Source: Pararhizobium sp. (lineage in GTDB: Bacteria > Pseudomonadota > Alphaproteobacteria > Rhizobiales > Rhizobiaceae). From it: a stretch of DNA of 14,057 nucleotides. Under the pieces are notes generated by a model, which saw nothing but the letters and a program-made list of their open reading frames with translations, had not been told where the DNA came from and made no database searches. Made by a program: the position numbers and the translations under genes. The stretch's first letter is position 1. Each line of letters begins with the position of its first letter. The stretch is taken from positions 1 to 14,057 of the forward strand of contig JAURWE010000013.1 of NCBI GenBank assembly GCA_030655075.1, written 5' to 3'. This document shows, piece by piece, positions 7,367-14,057 of this stretch.

Positions 7367-9997
7367 ATGAACAAGGGTATTTTTGGGCGTTCCGCGCTTT
7401 TGGTGCTGCTTTCCACCGTCGTCGCCATTCCGGCTTATGCGCAGGAGCCGGTGCCTTCCGAAACGACCGCAGAGGATCGCGACGATGTCATCGTCGTCAC
7501 GGCAAACCGCCGCGAGGAAAATCTGCAGGATGTGTCGGGCGTCGTCCAGACGCTCGGTGCCGACCAGCTGCGCCGCGACGGCATCAGCGATCTGCGCCAG
7601 CTGCAGGTCGCGATCCCCGGGCTCAGCATCTCCAATCAGGAGGGCAATGTCGAAATCTTCATCCGCGGCGTGGGGTCGGCGAACAGCACCGAACTCGGCG
7701 ATCCCGGCGCGGCGCCGCACCTCAACGGCACCTATATCCCGCGTCCGCGCGGGCTGGGCCTGATGTTCTACGACCTTGAACGCGTCGAGGTGAACAAGGG
7801 GCCGCAAGGCACGCTCTATGGCCGCAACGCGGTTGCGGGGACGCTGAACATTATTACCGCGAAACCGCGTCTCGGCGAATTTGGCGGTTATGCGCAGGCC
7901 GAGTTCGGCAATCGCTCGTCCTATGGCGCCGAAGGGGCGATCAATATCCCGCTTGGCGACACCTTCGCACTGCGCGCCGCAGCCTATTACATCAATCGCG
8001 ATTTCGGCTTCAAAAATGTCTCGACCGGCGTGGTCGCGAGCGACTTGAAACCGGCAGGTCTCGAAGAGAATTACGCCGGCCGTCTGTCGCTGCTCTGGGA
8101 GCCGAGCGACCAGCTCAGCATCTCGATCGTCGGTGACTATGGCAAGGAAACCGGAACCGGTTATCCGGGCGCGAACATCTTCAGCGCCGTTCAGGCCACC
8201 GGCCTTCGGCCCGACAAGCTCAACCTGAAGAATGTCGTTTATCGCGGCCTGCAGGGCGAAATGGAAAATGAGCTGTGGGGCGTGCAGGGCAAGATCAACT
8301 ATGATTTCGGCAGCTTCGGCGCCGAACTGACCGGCAGCTATCGCTCAGTCGACTTCTATCAGGTAAATGCGTCGAGCGAAGGCATCGACTATCCGGGCCG
8401 CGATCTGTCGGCGGTACTGTACGACAATTATTCGGGCAATTTCTGGCAGACGAAGTCCAAAAGCCAGGTCTATGAGGCGCGTGTGTTCGCCAATGAGGAT
8501 CAGCGCTTCCGCTGGAATCTCGGTGGCTTCTACTTCAACGAAGACCAGGCAGTGGGCTATCTCGCGCTCGCCGATCGGGGCTATTGCTGCTATTCGGGCA
8601 CCGAGTTCACGATGCCCGACGTCCAGGGCGAGAGCTACGCCTTCTATGCCGATGGCACCTTTGACGTCACCGACCGGCTGCGGTTCCTCGGCGGCATTCG
8701 TTACACCGACGAGAAAAAGTCGCGCTACGGCATTGGCGGTAACTGGGCGCTGACGCTGGGCGGCGAAGACTTCGCTTGCTGCTTTGCGACCCGCCTCGGC
8801 ACCGAAGGCTTCAAGCCCAACCTGCTCGACCGGCCCAACTTCGACGTCACCGGTATCAACACGCCGCAGGGTTTGGCGCAATTCCTGATCGAAGGCATCA
8901 AGACCCCGGGACTGCGCGATACGCTGATCGCGCAGATCGGTTCGATCGCCAATGGCACCAACCCGAACGGCACCTGCATCGACCGCCCCGACATCGACAA
9001 TGGTTTCGTCAACTGCCCCGCGCTCAACCCGTCCAACAACAACGGCGGTTTCAGCTATGCAAACCTGACGATCCCGGGGCAGCAGGTCGGCAGTTCGGCG
9101 TTCAACTTTGTCGATTGGCGCGCGGGCATCGAATTCGATGTCAGCGACGACAATATGCTCTACGCGAAGGTTTCGACCGGTCATAAATCGGGCGGTTTCA
9201 ATGACAGCTTCAACGGATCGACGATCCCAGAAACTTTCAGCCCCGAAAAACTGCTCGTCTATGAAATCGGCAGCCGCAACAGCTTCGATGCCTTCGGGCG
9301 GCGGGCGGTCTTGAACCTCACCGGCTTCTATTACGACTATTCGAACCAGGTGTTTCAGGATCTCACCTGTATCAACCTCGACAGCACCCAGACCCCGCCG
9401 GTCTGCAACGGCTATTCGCTGGTCAACCGCAACATAGGCGCCTCGCGCATCCTGGGCGCCGAAGCCGAAATACGCTTCAGCCTGCCGGGCAATTTTGGGC
9501 TCGATATCAATGCAGCTTATCTGGACACAAAGATCACGCGCGGCACCGTCGCCGACGCGCGGGCGCAGGACTTTGGCGCGGGGGGCAATTCGCCGCTGAT
9601 CAGCCTGGTCGGCAACCGCTTGCCGCTGTCGTCGAAGATGAACGTCAGCGCGCGCCTGTCGCAATGGTTCGATGCGGGACCGGGACGCCTCGATTGGCAG
9701 GCACTGCTCAGCTATCGCTCGTCCTACTTCCTCAGCCAGTTCAATGAGGATGATATCGTGTTCCTGAGTGGCGCGCGCCAGACTTCGCTGTCGGCGGGTT
9801 TCCCCGACAGGCAAAAGGGCTATGCGACGCTCAATCTGGGCATCGGATATACGATCGACAATTTCCGCCTCGAGGCTTGGGCGAGCAACTTCCTCAACGA
9901 GGAAATCTCGCAAAAGGCGCTGGTCGGATCGTCGCTCAACATCCGCTTCCTCAACGATGCCCGCAGCTATGGCCTGCGCGCCCGGGTCACCTTTTAG
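7367..9997 (+). CDS. TonB-dependent outer-membrane receptor, probably for beta-gluco-oligosaccharides
   Basis: 876 residues from ATG 7367, with AGGGAGG at 7355-7361. An open frame extends upstream into the GH3 gene, but this start has the ribosome binding site and opens directly into a signal peptide (cleavage near PAYA before QEP). A TonB-box-like DVIVVTA (40-46) precedes the plug domain (about 47-168), with LRQLQVAIPGLSI, IFIRGVGS, LERVEVNKGPQGTLYGRNAVAGTLNII. The remainder is a beta-barrel ending in aromatic YGLRARVTF, the usual C-terminal outer-membrane signal. Length fits the sphingomonad receptor group. Using TonB energy, such receptors import large substrates across the outer membrane; linkage to GH3, GH6 and MFS suggests glucan oligosaccharides, which is inference. 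Oddities are two vicinal cysteine pairs (407-408 and 471-472) in predicted extracellular loops, plus further cysteines nearby. Confidence 0.93.
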   Translation: MNKGIFGRSALLVLLSTVVAIPAYAQEPVPSETTAEDRDDVIVVTANRREENLQDVSGVVQTLGADQLRRDGISDLRQLQVAIPGLSISNQEGNVEIFIRGVGSANSTELGDPGAAPHLNGTYIPRPRGLGLMFYDLERVEVNKGPQGTLYGRNAVAGTLNIITAKPRLGEFGGYAQAEFGNRSSYGAEGAINIPLGDTFALRAAAYYINRDFGFKNVSTGVVASDLKPAGLEENYAGRLSLLWEPSDQLSISIVGDYGKETGTGYPGANIFSAVQATGLRPDKLNLKNVVYRGLQGEMENELWGVQGKINYDFGSFGAELTGSYRSVDFYQVNASSEGIDYPGRDLSAVLYDNYSGNFWQTKSKSQVYEARVFANEDQRFRWNLGGFYFNEDQAVGYLALADRGYCCYSGTEFTMPDVQGESYAFYADGTFDVTDRLRFLGGIRYTDEKKSRYGIGGNWALTLGGEDFACCFATRLGTEGFKPNLLDRPNFDVTGINTPQGLAQFLIEGIKTPGLRDTLIAQIGSIANGTNPNGTCIDRPDIDNGFVNCPALNPSNNNGGFSYANLTIPGQQVGSSAFNFVDWRAGIEFDVSDDNMLYAKVSTGHKSGGFNDSFNGSTIPETFSPEKLLVYEIGSRNSFDAFGRRAVLNLTGFYYDYSNQVFQDLTCINLDSTQTPPVCNGYSLVNRNIGASRILGAEAEIRFSLPGNFGLDINAAYLDTKITRGTVADARAQDFGAGGNSPLISLVGNRLPLSSKMNVSARLSQWFDAGPGRLDWQALLSYRSSYFLSQFNEDDIVFLSGARQTSLSAGFPDRQKGYATLNLGIGYTIDNFRLEAWASNFLNEEISQKALVGSSLNIRFLNDARSYGLRARVTF

Positions 9998-10008
9998 GAA
10001 AAAAGGGG

Positions 10009-10045
10009 CAGCCGCCCGGACCGTCAAAGGCGGTGCGGGCGGCTG
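10009..10045. terminator. Strong GC-rich hairpin between receptor and MFS genes
   Basis: CAGCCGCCCG (10009-10018) pairs exactly with CGGGCGGCTG (10036-10045), and ACCG (10020-10023) with CGGT (10031-10034) inside it, leaving a 7-base loop and one G-G mismatch. It lies 11 bases after the receptor stop codon. No T-run follows on the plus strand; the A-run at 9999-10004 gives a T-run only for transcription from the other side. On the plus strand it may be a weak terminator or an mRNA-stabilising hairpin that lowers MFS expression relative to the receptor. Confidence 0.55.
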
Positions 10046-10123
10046 TGATTCCGGTAGGCCGTACGCCACAGGCCATGACCTATGGTACGCGGGCGTTTGA
10101 ACAGCTCTATGGGGGCGGGATCA

Positions 10124-11317
10124 ATGCGGAGCGCGGTCGAAGCGGAGGGACGGCAGCCGCTCGGATTTATGCTCCTCTATGCGCTCGCCTATGCCGGGGG
10201 CGTTATCGCCTATACCCCCTTCCTGATGTTGGTGCTGCCGGCGCGCGTGACCGAACTGGCCGGCCCGGACGATATTGTCTGGCTGGGCTATATGGTCTTT
10301 GCAGGGGCGATCGCGGCGAGCGTCTCGGGCATCCTGTTCGGCTGGCTGAGCGACCGGACCAAAAACCGCCGCGCGTGGATCGCGGCCGGGCTCGCGATCA
10401 TAACAGGCCTGCAACTCGCCATGATACGCTGCGACACGATCGTCGCTCTGCTGTGGCTGGTGGTCGCGTGGCAGGTGGCGCTCAACATGCTGCTCGTGCC
10501 GCTTATCGCCTGGGCGGGTGATCTGGTCCCGGACGGGCAAAAAGGGTTGCTCGGCGGGCTGCTCGCCATGGCGCCCGCGCTTGGCGCATGGTCCGGAATC
10601 TTGCTGGCGATGGGTGGCGTCGCTTCCTTCGGCGACAAGATTTCCGTCATTGCGGTGCTGGCGATCGTATCGGTCTTGCCATTACTGCTCTTCGGGCGTC
10701 CGCGGCAGGGGCCCGCATTGCAAGATTCCGCTTCGCCTGACAGGTCGCGGCACCCGCGCTTGGTGTCAGCGGCGACGCGCATGTGGGTGGCGCGCCTGCT
10801 CATGCAGATTTCGGGGGCGGCGCTCGCCAGCTATCTCTATTTCTGGCTGCGCGCGCTCGATCCCGCGATGGGAGATGGCGAGAAAGTCGCGCTGTTTGCC
10901 GGCGGGCTGACGGCGTCGATCGTCATCGCGTTCGCCATCGGCCGGTGGACTGACCGGCACGGCCGCCCTTTCGCCGCCTTGGCAGTGCTGGCCGCCGCAG
11001 CGGCGGCAGGGCTGGTCGCAATGGGGATGGCGGGCAATCCCACCGAAGCCAAGCTCGCCTATCTGCTATTCGCGGCGGCCGGCGCGACGTTTCTGGCGCT
11101 GCATGCCAGCCAGACGCTCCGCGTTCTCCCCGATCCCGCGCGGCGCGGCCGCGATGTGGGGATTTTCAACCTGACCAACACCGCGCCCTCGCTGGTCATG
11201 CCTTGGCTTGCGATCTCGGTGGTGCCCGACTTTGGTTTCGACAGGCTCTTCTTGGTGCTCATGCTGCTCGCGCTCGGCGCGGCCGCTGTTCTCGCGACCA
11301 TCCCGCGCAATGTCTGA
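10124..11317 (+). CDS. MFS sugar transporter, probably glucose/oligosaccharide uptake
   Basis: 397 residues from ATG 10124, chosen because a G-rich stretch (GGGGGCGGGA, 10111-10120) lies just upstream. In-frame ATGs at 10082 and 10109 would add 14 or 5 residues, but neither has a ribosome binding site. The protein is hydrophobic throughout, with about 12 membrane segments and a cytoplasmic loop in the middle (about 190-222, basic). The MFS motif A appears after TM2 as GWLSDRTKNRR (73-83), and a degenerate C-half copy as GRWTDRHGRP (273-282). It resembles the sugar-proton symporter branch found in sphingomonad glucan loci, but the substrate is inferred only from neighbours. The gene follows the receptor by 126 bases that contain a strong hairpin, so it may be read through from the operon at a reduced level. 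Confidence 0.85.
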   Translation: MRSAVEAEGRQPLGFMLLYALAYAGGVIAYTPFLMLVLPARVTELAGPDDIVWLGYMVFAGAIAASVSGILFGWLSDRTKNRRAWIAAGLAIITGLQLAMIRCDTIVALLWLVVAWQVALNMLLVPLIAWAGDLVPDGQKGLLGGLLAMAPALGAWSGILLAMGGVASFGDKISVIAVLAIVSVLPLLLFGRPRQGPALQDSASPDRSRHPRLVSAATRMWVARLLMQISGAALASYLYFWLRALDPAMGDGEKVALFAGGLTASIVIAFAIGRWTDRHGRPFAALAVLAAAAAAGLVAMGMAGNPTEAKLAYLLFAAAGATFLALHASQTLRVLPDPARRGRDVGIFNLTNTAPSLVMPWLAISVVPDFGFDRLFLVLMLLALGAAAVLATIPRNV

Positions 11318-11867
11318 ATATGCAATAAGTTTGAAGCCGGCCAACGACAATCTGCCGGAAGGCTCGAAGCGTCGTGGCGACCTCTCCTGACGCTATTTCA
11401 GCTCGGAGGCGGCGACGCGTTTCGATATTTTCATCGAGGCGCCGGCCTTTTCGGGTTCGATCAAGTCTTGCGAGTGGAGTCTGCTTGAGCGTGATTCGCC
11501 TCGATGTGCAGCCGGTCCGCTTTCGGCCAGAATAGGATCCTCCCCAAAACCGTGGCTGCACAATGTCGTATAAGCTCTGGTCGCAAGCAACGCGCAAATG
11601 CGCCGTCAAACCACCAAAACTGTAAACATGGAGCCGAGTTTGATCAGGATGTGCCATGGCGCTAACGCTAATGCCACCCGGCAAGTGGAAAATGTGATCA
11701 CGCCCGCTCGAAACGCTCGATGCAAGCTTCAGGAGCTGGTATTCGGCAGGTCCCGGCCCTCGAAAGGAAACGCCTTGCTTGCCGGCTAAAGCTCGTGGCA
11801 AATCGGCTCAACATCCGTTCCCGTTAGCCTCGAAGCGGCGGCCCGAACTGTTTTGAAGGAGTATTTT
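11318..11867. other. Intergenic region of about 550 bp, no convincing gene
   Basis: No frame combines a ribosome binding site with a recognisable product. A minus-strand frame (11801-11259, TTG start) overlaps the end of the MFS gene and gives an Arg/Ser-rich shadow-like protein; another (11590-11393) has a more natural end (DLIEPEKAGASMKISKRVAA) but no ribosome binding site or family. Either could be a worn remnant. A weak hairpin CCGGC/GCCGG (11337-11341/11354-11358) follows the MFS stop. The main structured element is the inverted repeat at 11505-11562. The right end carries the AAGGAG ribosome binding site (11856-11861) of the next gene. Confidence 0.5.
11505..11562. repeat. 9-bp perfect inverted repeat with 40-base loop
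   Basis: TGTGCAGCC (11505-11513) is the exact reverse complement of GGCTGCACA (11554-11562). GGT (11514-11516) and ACC (11549-11551) extend the stem past a small bulge. It lies in the non-coding stretch before the AAA+ gene. It could be a structured leader, a small RNA fold or a recombination site; nothing in the sequence decides between them. Confidence 0.45.
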
Positions 11868-13679
11868 GTGACCCTCTTCAATGAGCAAGAATTGATGGAG
11901 TTTATTTCGGGTCAGATGAGTGCAGACCGGATCGAAGAGTTCGCCAAGAAATGTGCCGAGGATACAGACACTCGGAATCTCGCGTCTTCCGGCTATTCGG
12001 GGCAAATGCAAGACCGGGTTCGGTCCGGCATAGATTATCGCCACTATGAGCCAATATTCCTGGTCGTCCCCAGTATTGCCGTCGACTACGCGATCCATGT
12101 CAAAAAAGGGCGTTGGCCAGAGGCGGAGACCGCAATAGCGAAGGACGGATGGGCAGCATCACGTTACGCTGCCGAAGTGATAGGCAATCGGTGGAAGGAG
12201 GCTGAGGCTATTCTGGTCAACGAACCGAGCGCCGCCGTATATGCTGAACATATGTTGGGCCATCGTTGGTCAGAGGCCGAATCGGCCATTGCCACCGACG
12301 GGGAATTTGCCGCTCATTATGCAATCAATGTCATCAAAGGCAGATGGTTTGAGGCCGAGAATGCGATAGCAACCACCGCGAGCGCCGCCTATTACGCAGG
12401 CATCATGCTCCACGGGCGTTGGCCGGAGGCGGAACCCGCCATCATCGCCGATGCTGCCGGCTTTTCAGGCTCCCGCAGCGCATACTATTATGCGGAGCAG
12501 GTGATTAAGGGCCGCTGGCCGGAGGTAGAGTCTGAGATCTCCAAATGCAGTTATATGGCCTATCAATATGCCAAGAATATTCTGAAACGACGCTGGCCCG
12601 AGTGCGAGAACCATATTCTGTCGTCTTACGATCCGCATTCGATGGCGAAATATGCGGTAGATTTTATGGATGCGCGTTGGGTCGAGGCCGAGGAATGGAT
12701 TGGCCATCTCAATGGTACGGATGTCTGCACCTATCATTATGTGAAAAAATTCTTTGGCGACTGGAGGCCAGAAGCACAAAAGATCATGCCGGAAGACGCG
12801 TATCGCAGATATCAAGCGGAGCAAGTCGTCGAAGAAGTTGCAGCAGTCTCGGTTGCCGCCCCTTCTAGCGGGCATACGCAAAACCTAGACGCGCATGCTG
12901 AACTCGAACAATTGATTGGTCTTACCCGCGTCAAGGCAGAACTTAGGAAATTGGCGGCCACCGCATCGGTACAACGGCGGCGAAAGCAGCAAGGCCTCAA
13001 AACAGGCACGCAGACGCTGCACCTTGTGTTCACTGGAAACCCCGGAACTGGCAAGACGACGGTCGCGCGGTTGATCGGCCAAATCTACGCTGATCTTGGC
13101 TTGTTGGAGCGGGGGCACATGATTGAGGCGGCGTACTCCGATCTCGTAGCCGATTATGTCGGGCAGACGAGCGGCAAGACGCTCGCCCGCATTCGCGAGG
13201 CCGAGGGCGGCGTTCTTTTCATCGACGAGGCTTATAAATTGGCGCCGCCGCATAGCCAACTAGACTTCGGTCGCGAAGCAATCGAAACACTACTGGTCGA
13301 GATGGAGAATAGGCGCGATAAAATTGCCGTGATCGTTGCCGGATATCCGACGGAGATGGAGAGGTTCTTGGATACAAATCCAGGCCTTCGCTCACGGTTT
13401 ACCCGATATATTTCCTTTGAAGACTACACGCCGGATGAGATGGTGAAAATATTTGAAAAACTGGCCGCCGAGCAGGACTATCAACTGTCTCCTGACGCCG
13501 TGAGCGAACTGCGCTTCAGATTTGTAGAAGCATTGGATCGAAGCAAAGGACATTTTGGAAACGGCCGTTATGTCCGAACCCTGTTCGAACGAACTGTCGA
13601 GCAACATAGCTTGAGGCGAGCGGATGATCTGGACCTTGATTTGGCAGTGATCGATGAGCTCGACATTCCCTTAGAGTAG
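11868..13679 (+). CDS. CbbX/SpoVK-type AAA+ ATPase with N-terminal RWxEAE repeats
   Basis: 603 residues from GTG 11868, six bases after AAGGAG (11856-11861). TTG at 11853 is also in frame but would precede that site. There is no signal peptide or membrane segment, so the protein is cytoplasmic. Residues 1-60 are a unique acidic helical part. About 67-305 hold nine ~26-residue repeats with the signature RWxEAE, predicted to form helical pairs. About 315-340 is an Ala/Val/Ser linker. The C-terminal AAA+ domain (about 345-595) has Walker A GNPGTGKTT (390-398), pore-loop-like DYVGQTSGKT (429-438), Walker B GVLFIDEA (448-455), AGY (491-493), the NPGLRSRF arginine-finger region (504-511) and the sensor-2-like GNGRYVRTLFE (564-574). 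All catalytic residues appear intact. The family includes CbbX (Rubisco activase), SpoVK and ESX EccA, the last also with a helical-repeat N-terminus. No Rubisco or secretion genes are nearby. AT-richer codon use suggests horizontal acquisition. The target is unknown. Confidence 0.88.
   Translation: MTLFNEQELMEFISGQMSADRIEEFAKKCAEDTDTRNLASSGYSGQMQDRVRSGIDYRHYEPIFLVVPSIAVDYAIHVKKGRWPEAETAIAKDGWAASRYAAEVIGNRWKEAEAILVNEPSAAVYAEHMLGHRWSEAESAIATDGEFAAHYAINVIKGRWFEAENAIATTASAAYYAGIMLHGRWPEAEPAIIADAAGFSGSRSAYYYAEQVIKGRWPEVESEISKCSYMAYQYAKNILKRRWPECENHILSSYDPHSMAKYAVDFMDARWVEAEEWIGHLNGTDVCTYHYVKKFFGDWRPEAQKIMPEDAYRRYQAEQVVEEVAAVSVAAPSSGHTQNLDAHAELEQLIGLTRVKAELRKLAATASVQRRRKQQGLKTGTQTLHLVFTGNPGTGKTTVARLIGQIYADLGLLERGHMIEAAYSDLVADYVGQTSGKTLARIREAEGGVLFIDEAYKLAPPHSQLDFGREAIETLLVEMENRRDKIAVIVAGYPTEMERFLDTNPGLRSRFTRYISFEDYTPDEMVKIFEKLAAEQDYQLSPDAVSELRFRFVEALDRSKGHFGNGRYVRTLFERTVEQHSLRRADDLDLDLAVIDELDIPLE
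12066..12782 (+). repeat. Nine protein-level RWxEAE repeats within the AAA+ gene
   Basis: The tryptophans fall at residues 83, 109, 134, 160, 185, 217, 243, 271 and 299, giving spacings of 26, 25, 26, 25, 32, 26, 28 and 28. Unit cores read GRWPEAE, NRWKEAE, HRWSEAE, GRWFEAE, GRWPEAE, GRWPEVE, RRWPECE, ARWVEAE and the degenerate GDWRPEAQ. Each is preceded by an A-x-YA-x-x-(V/I/M) helix. The DNA copies are well diverged, so this is an old, selected protein repeat, not a recent tandem expansion. A 6-7 residue insert (Gly/Ser-rich) separates units five and six. Confidence 0.9.
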
Positions 13680-13976
13680 GAACTGTCGAGCAGCGAAGGC
13701 GGGTCGATGTCAAGAAAAGGATGAGCAGTCCGCGACAGTTGCCCGCGCGATCTCAACGCGCACGTGGTCGGGCCGACAAAGCGGTTGCGTTAGGCCGTAA
13801 TTCTCGCCTCTCCGGCTCAACTTAAAATCGCGCTCGCGCTGCGCGGGTCATCAATGTCCCTTAATTCGCGATGTCCGCTCTTCAGCGATACTGCCGATAA
13901 GCGGACCGACCGAAATCGGCCAAGGTCAACCATTTCTGGTCGCAGCTGTTGACAGCTCTTAACAAGCTGTTTCGAA
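13680..13976. other. Non-coding stretch rich in inverted repeats
   Basis: I see no gene here. Paired elements are AACTGTCG (13681-13688) with CGACAGTT (13733-13740); GCGCG (13745-13749) with CGCGC (13757-13761), a short hairpin that could end the AAA+ transcript but lacks a T-run; GTCCGCT (13873-13879) with AGCGGAC (13900-13906); and the alternating AGCTGT/ACAGCT/AGCTGT sites at 13944-13970. TTGACA at 13949-13954 is a perfect -35 match, but no good -10 follows at the right distance. Confidence 0.45.
13944..13970. promoter_or_regulatory. Three alternating AGCTGT/ACAGCT half-sites
   Basis: AGCTGT (13944-13949), ACAGCT (13952-13957) and AGCTGT (13965-13970) alternate in direction with spacers of 2 and 7 bases and overlap a TTGACA hexamer. 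They lie shortly before the open frame at the right edge and could be an operator or two mutually exclusive hairpins. No regulator is identified. Confidence 0.3.
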
Positions 13977-14057
13977 ATGGCCTCCGCTTGCTATGGGATG
14001 CGGATGGGTCGGAAAAATATGAGTGAGTTATCGCAGCCCGATAGTCGGGGTCGTTTT
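13977..14057 (+). CDS. Possible start of a gene running off the right edge
   Basis: A frame from ATG 13977 stays open for 27 codons to the window end. A later ATG at 14019 (MSELSQPDSRGRF...) has GGAA at 14011-14014 and is the more natural start. Too little is present to recognise a family, and a short open frame this size can occur by chance. Confidence 0.25.
   Translation, partial: MASACYGMRMGRKNMSELSQPDSRGRF

Noticed and set aside
8345..10069. 574-codon minus-strand frame opposite the receptor gene
   Set aside because: Mirror frame of a well-supported TonB-dependent receptor; acidic/Ala-rich pattern arises from the reversed codons.
11259..11801. 180-codon minus-strand frame overlapping the MFS gene end
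   Set aside because: TTG start, no ribosome binding site, overlaps a good gene on the other strand, no recognisable domain.
11853..11867. TTG start for the AAA+ gene
   Set aside because: It lies before the AAGGAG site that would serve the gene; GTG 11868 is at the right distance from that site.
2355..13906. Scattered GTCCGCT/AGCGGAC copies (2355-2361, 11515-11521, 13873-13879, 13900-13906) as a dispersed repeat family
   Set aside because: Only the 7-base core is shared, flanks differ, and a 7-mer is expected several times by chance in 14 kb.

Overview
The window looks like chromosome from an alphaproteobacterium of the Sphingomonadales (Sphingopyxis/Sphingomonas type). The reasons are the high GC content of the core genes, the BapA-type adhesin N-terminus, and a GH6/GH3/TonB-dependent receptor/MFS glucan locus of the kind typical for this group. 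This taxonomic call is an inference from gene content and style; no rRNA or other marker gene is present.

Left part (1-1311, minus strand): the 5' end of a very repetitive adhesin gene that runs off the left edge. It has a BapA-like prefix domain and a glycine-rich linker, then an uninterrupted Ala-Asp dipeptide repeat (146 units inside the window). About 1.1 kb of mostly non-coding DNA follows (1312-2444). It holds a perfect inverted repeat in front of the adhesin gene and a striking 10-bp phased direct repeat at 2007-2113.

Centre (2445-11317): a beta-1,4-glucan (cellulose or cello-oligosaccharide) utilisation locus. A secreted GH6 glucanase (plus) converges on a LacI-family repressor gene (minus). 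The repressor gene is divergent from an apparent operon of a GH3 exo-glucosidase with an ExoP-type C-terminal domain, a TonB-dependent outer-membrane receptor and, after a hairpin, an MFS sugar transporter. Two near-identical LacI-type operators, 22 bp apart, lie just before the GH3 gene. The likely flow is: GH6 cuts polymer outside the cell, the receptor imports oligosaccharides, GH3 releases glucose, the MFS protein takes it into the cytoplasm, and LacI senses the sugar. The repressor reading frame has no ATG, GTG or TTG ahead of its helix-turn-helix; the best start is an ATT codon behind a strong ribosome binding site.

Right part (11318-14057): about 550 bp without a convincing gene, then a lone gene of visibly lower GC. 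It encodes a CbbX/SpoVK-type AAA+ ATPase fused to nine N-terminal repeats of about 26 residues with the signature [G/R]RWxEAE. This is the best candidate in the window for something undescribed. It is followed by about 300 bp of non-coding DNA rich in inverted repeats and by the possible start of another gene at the right edge.
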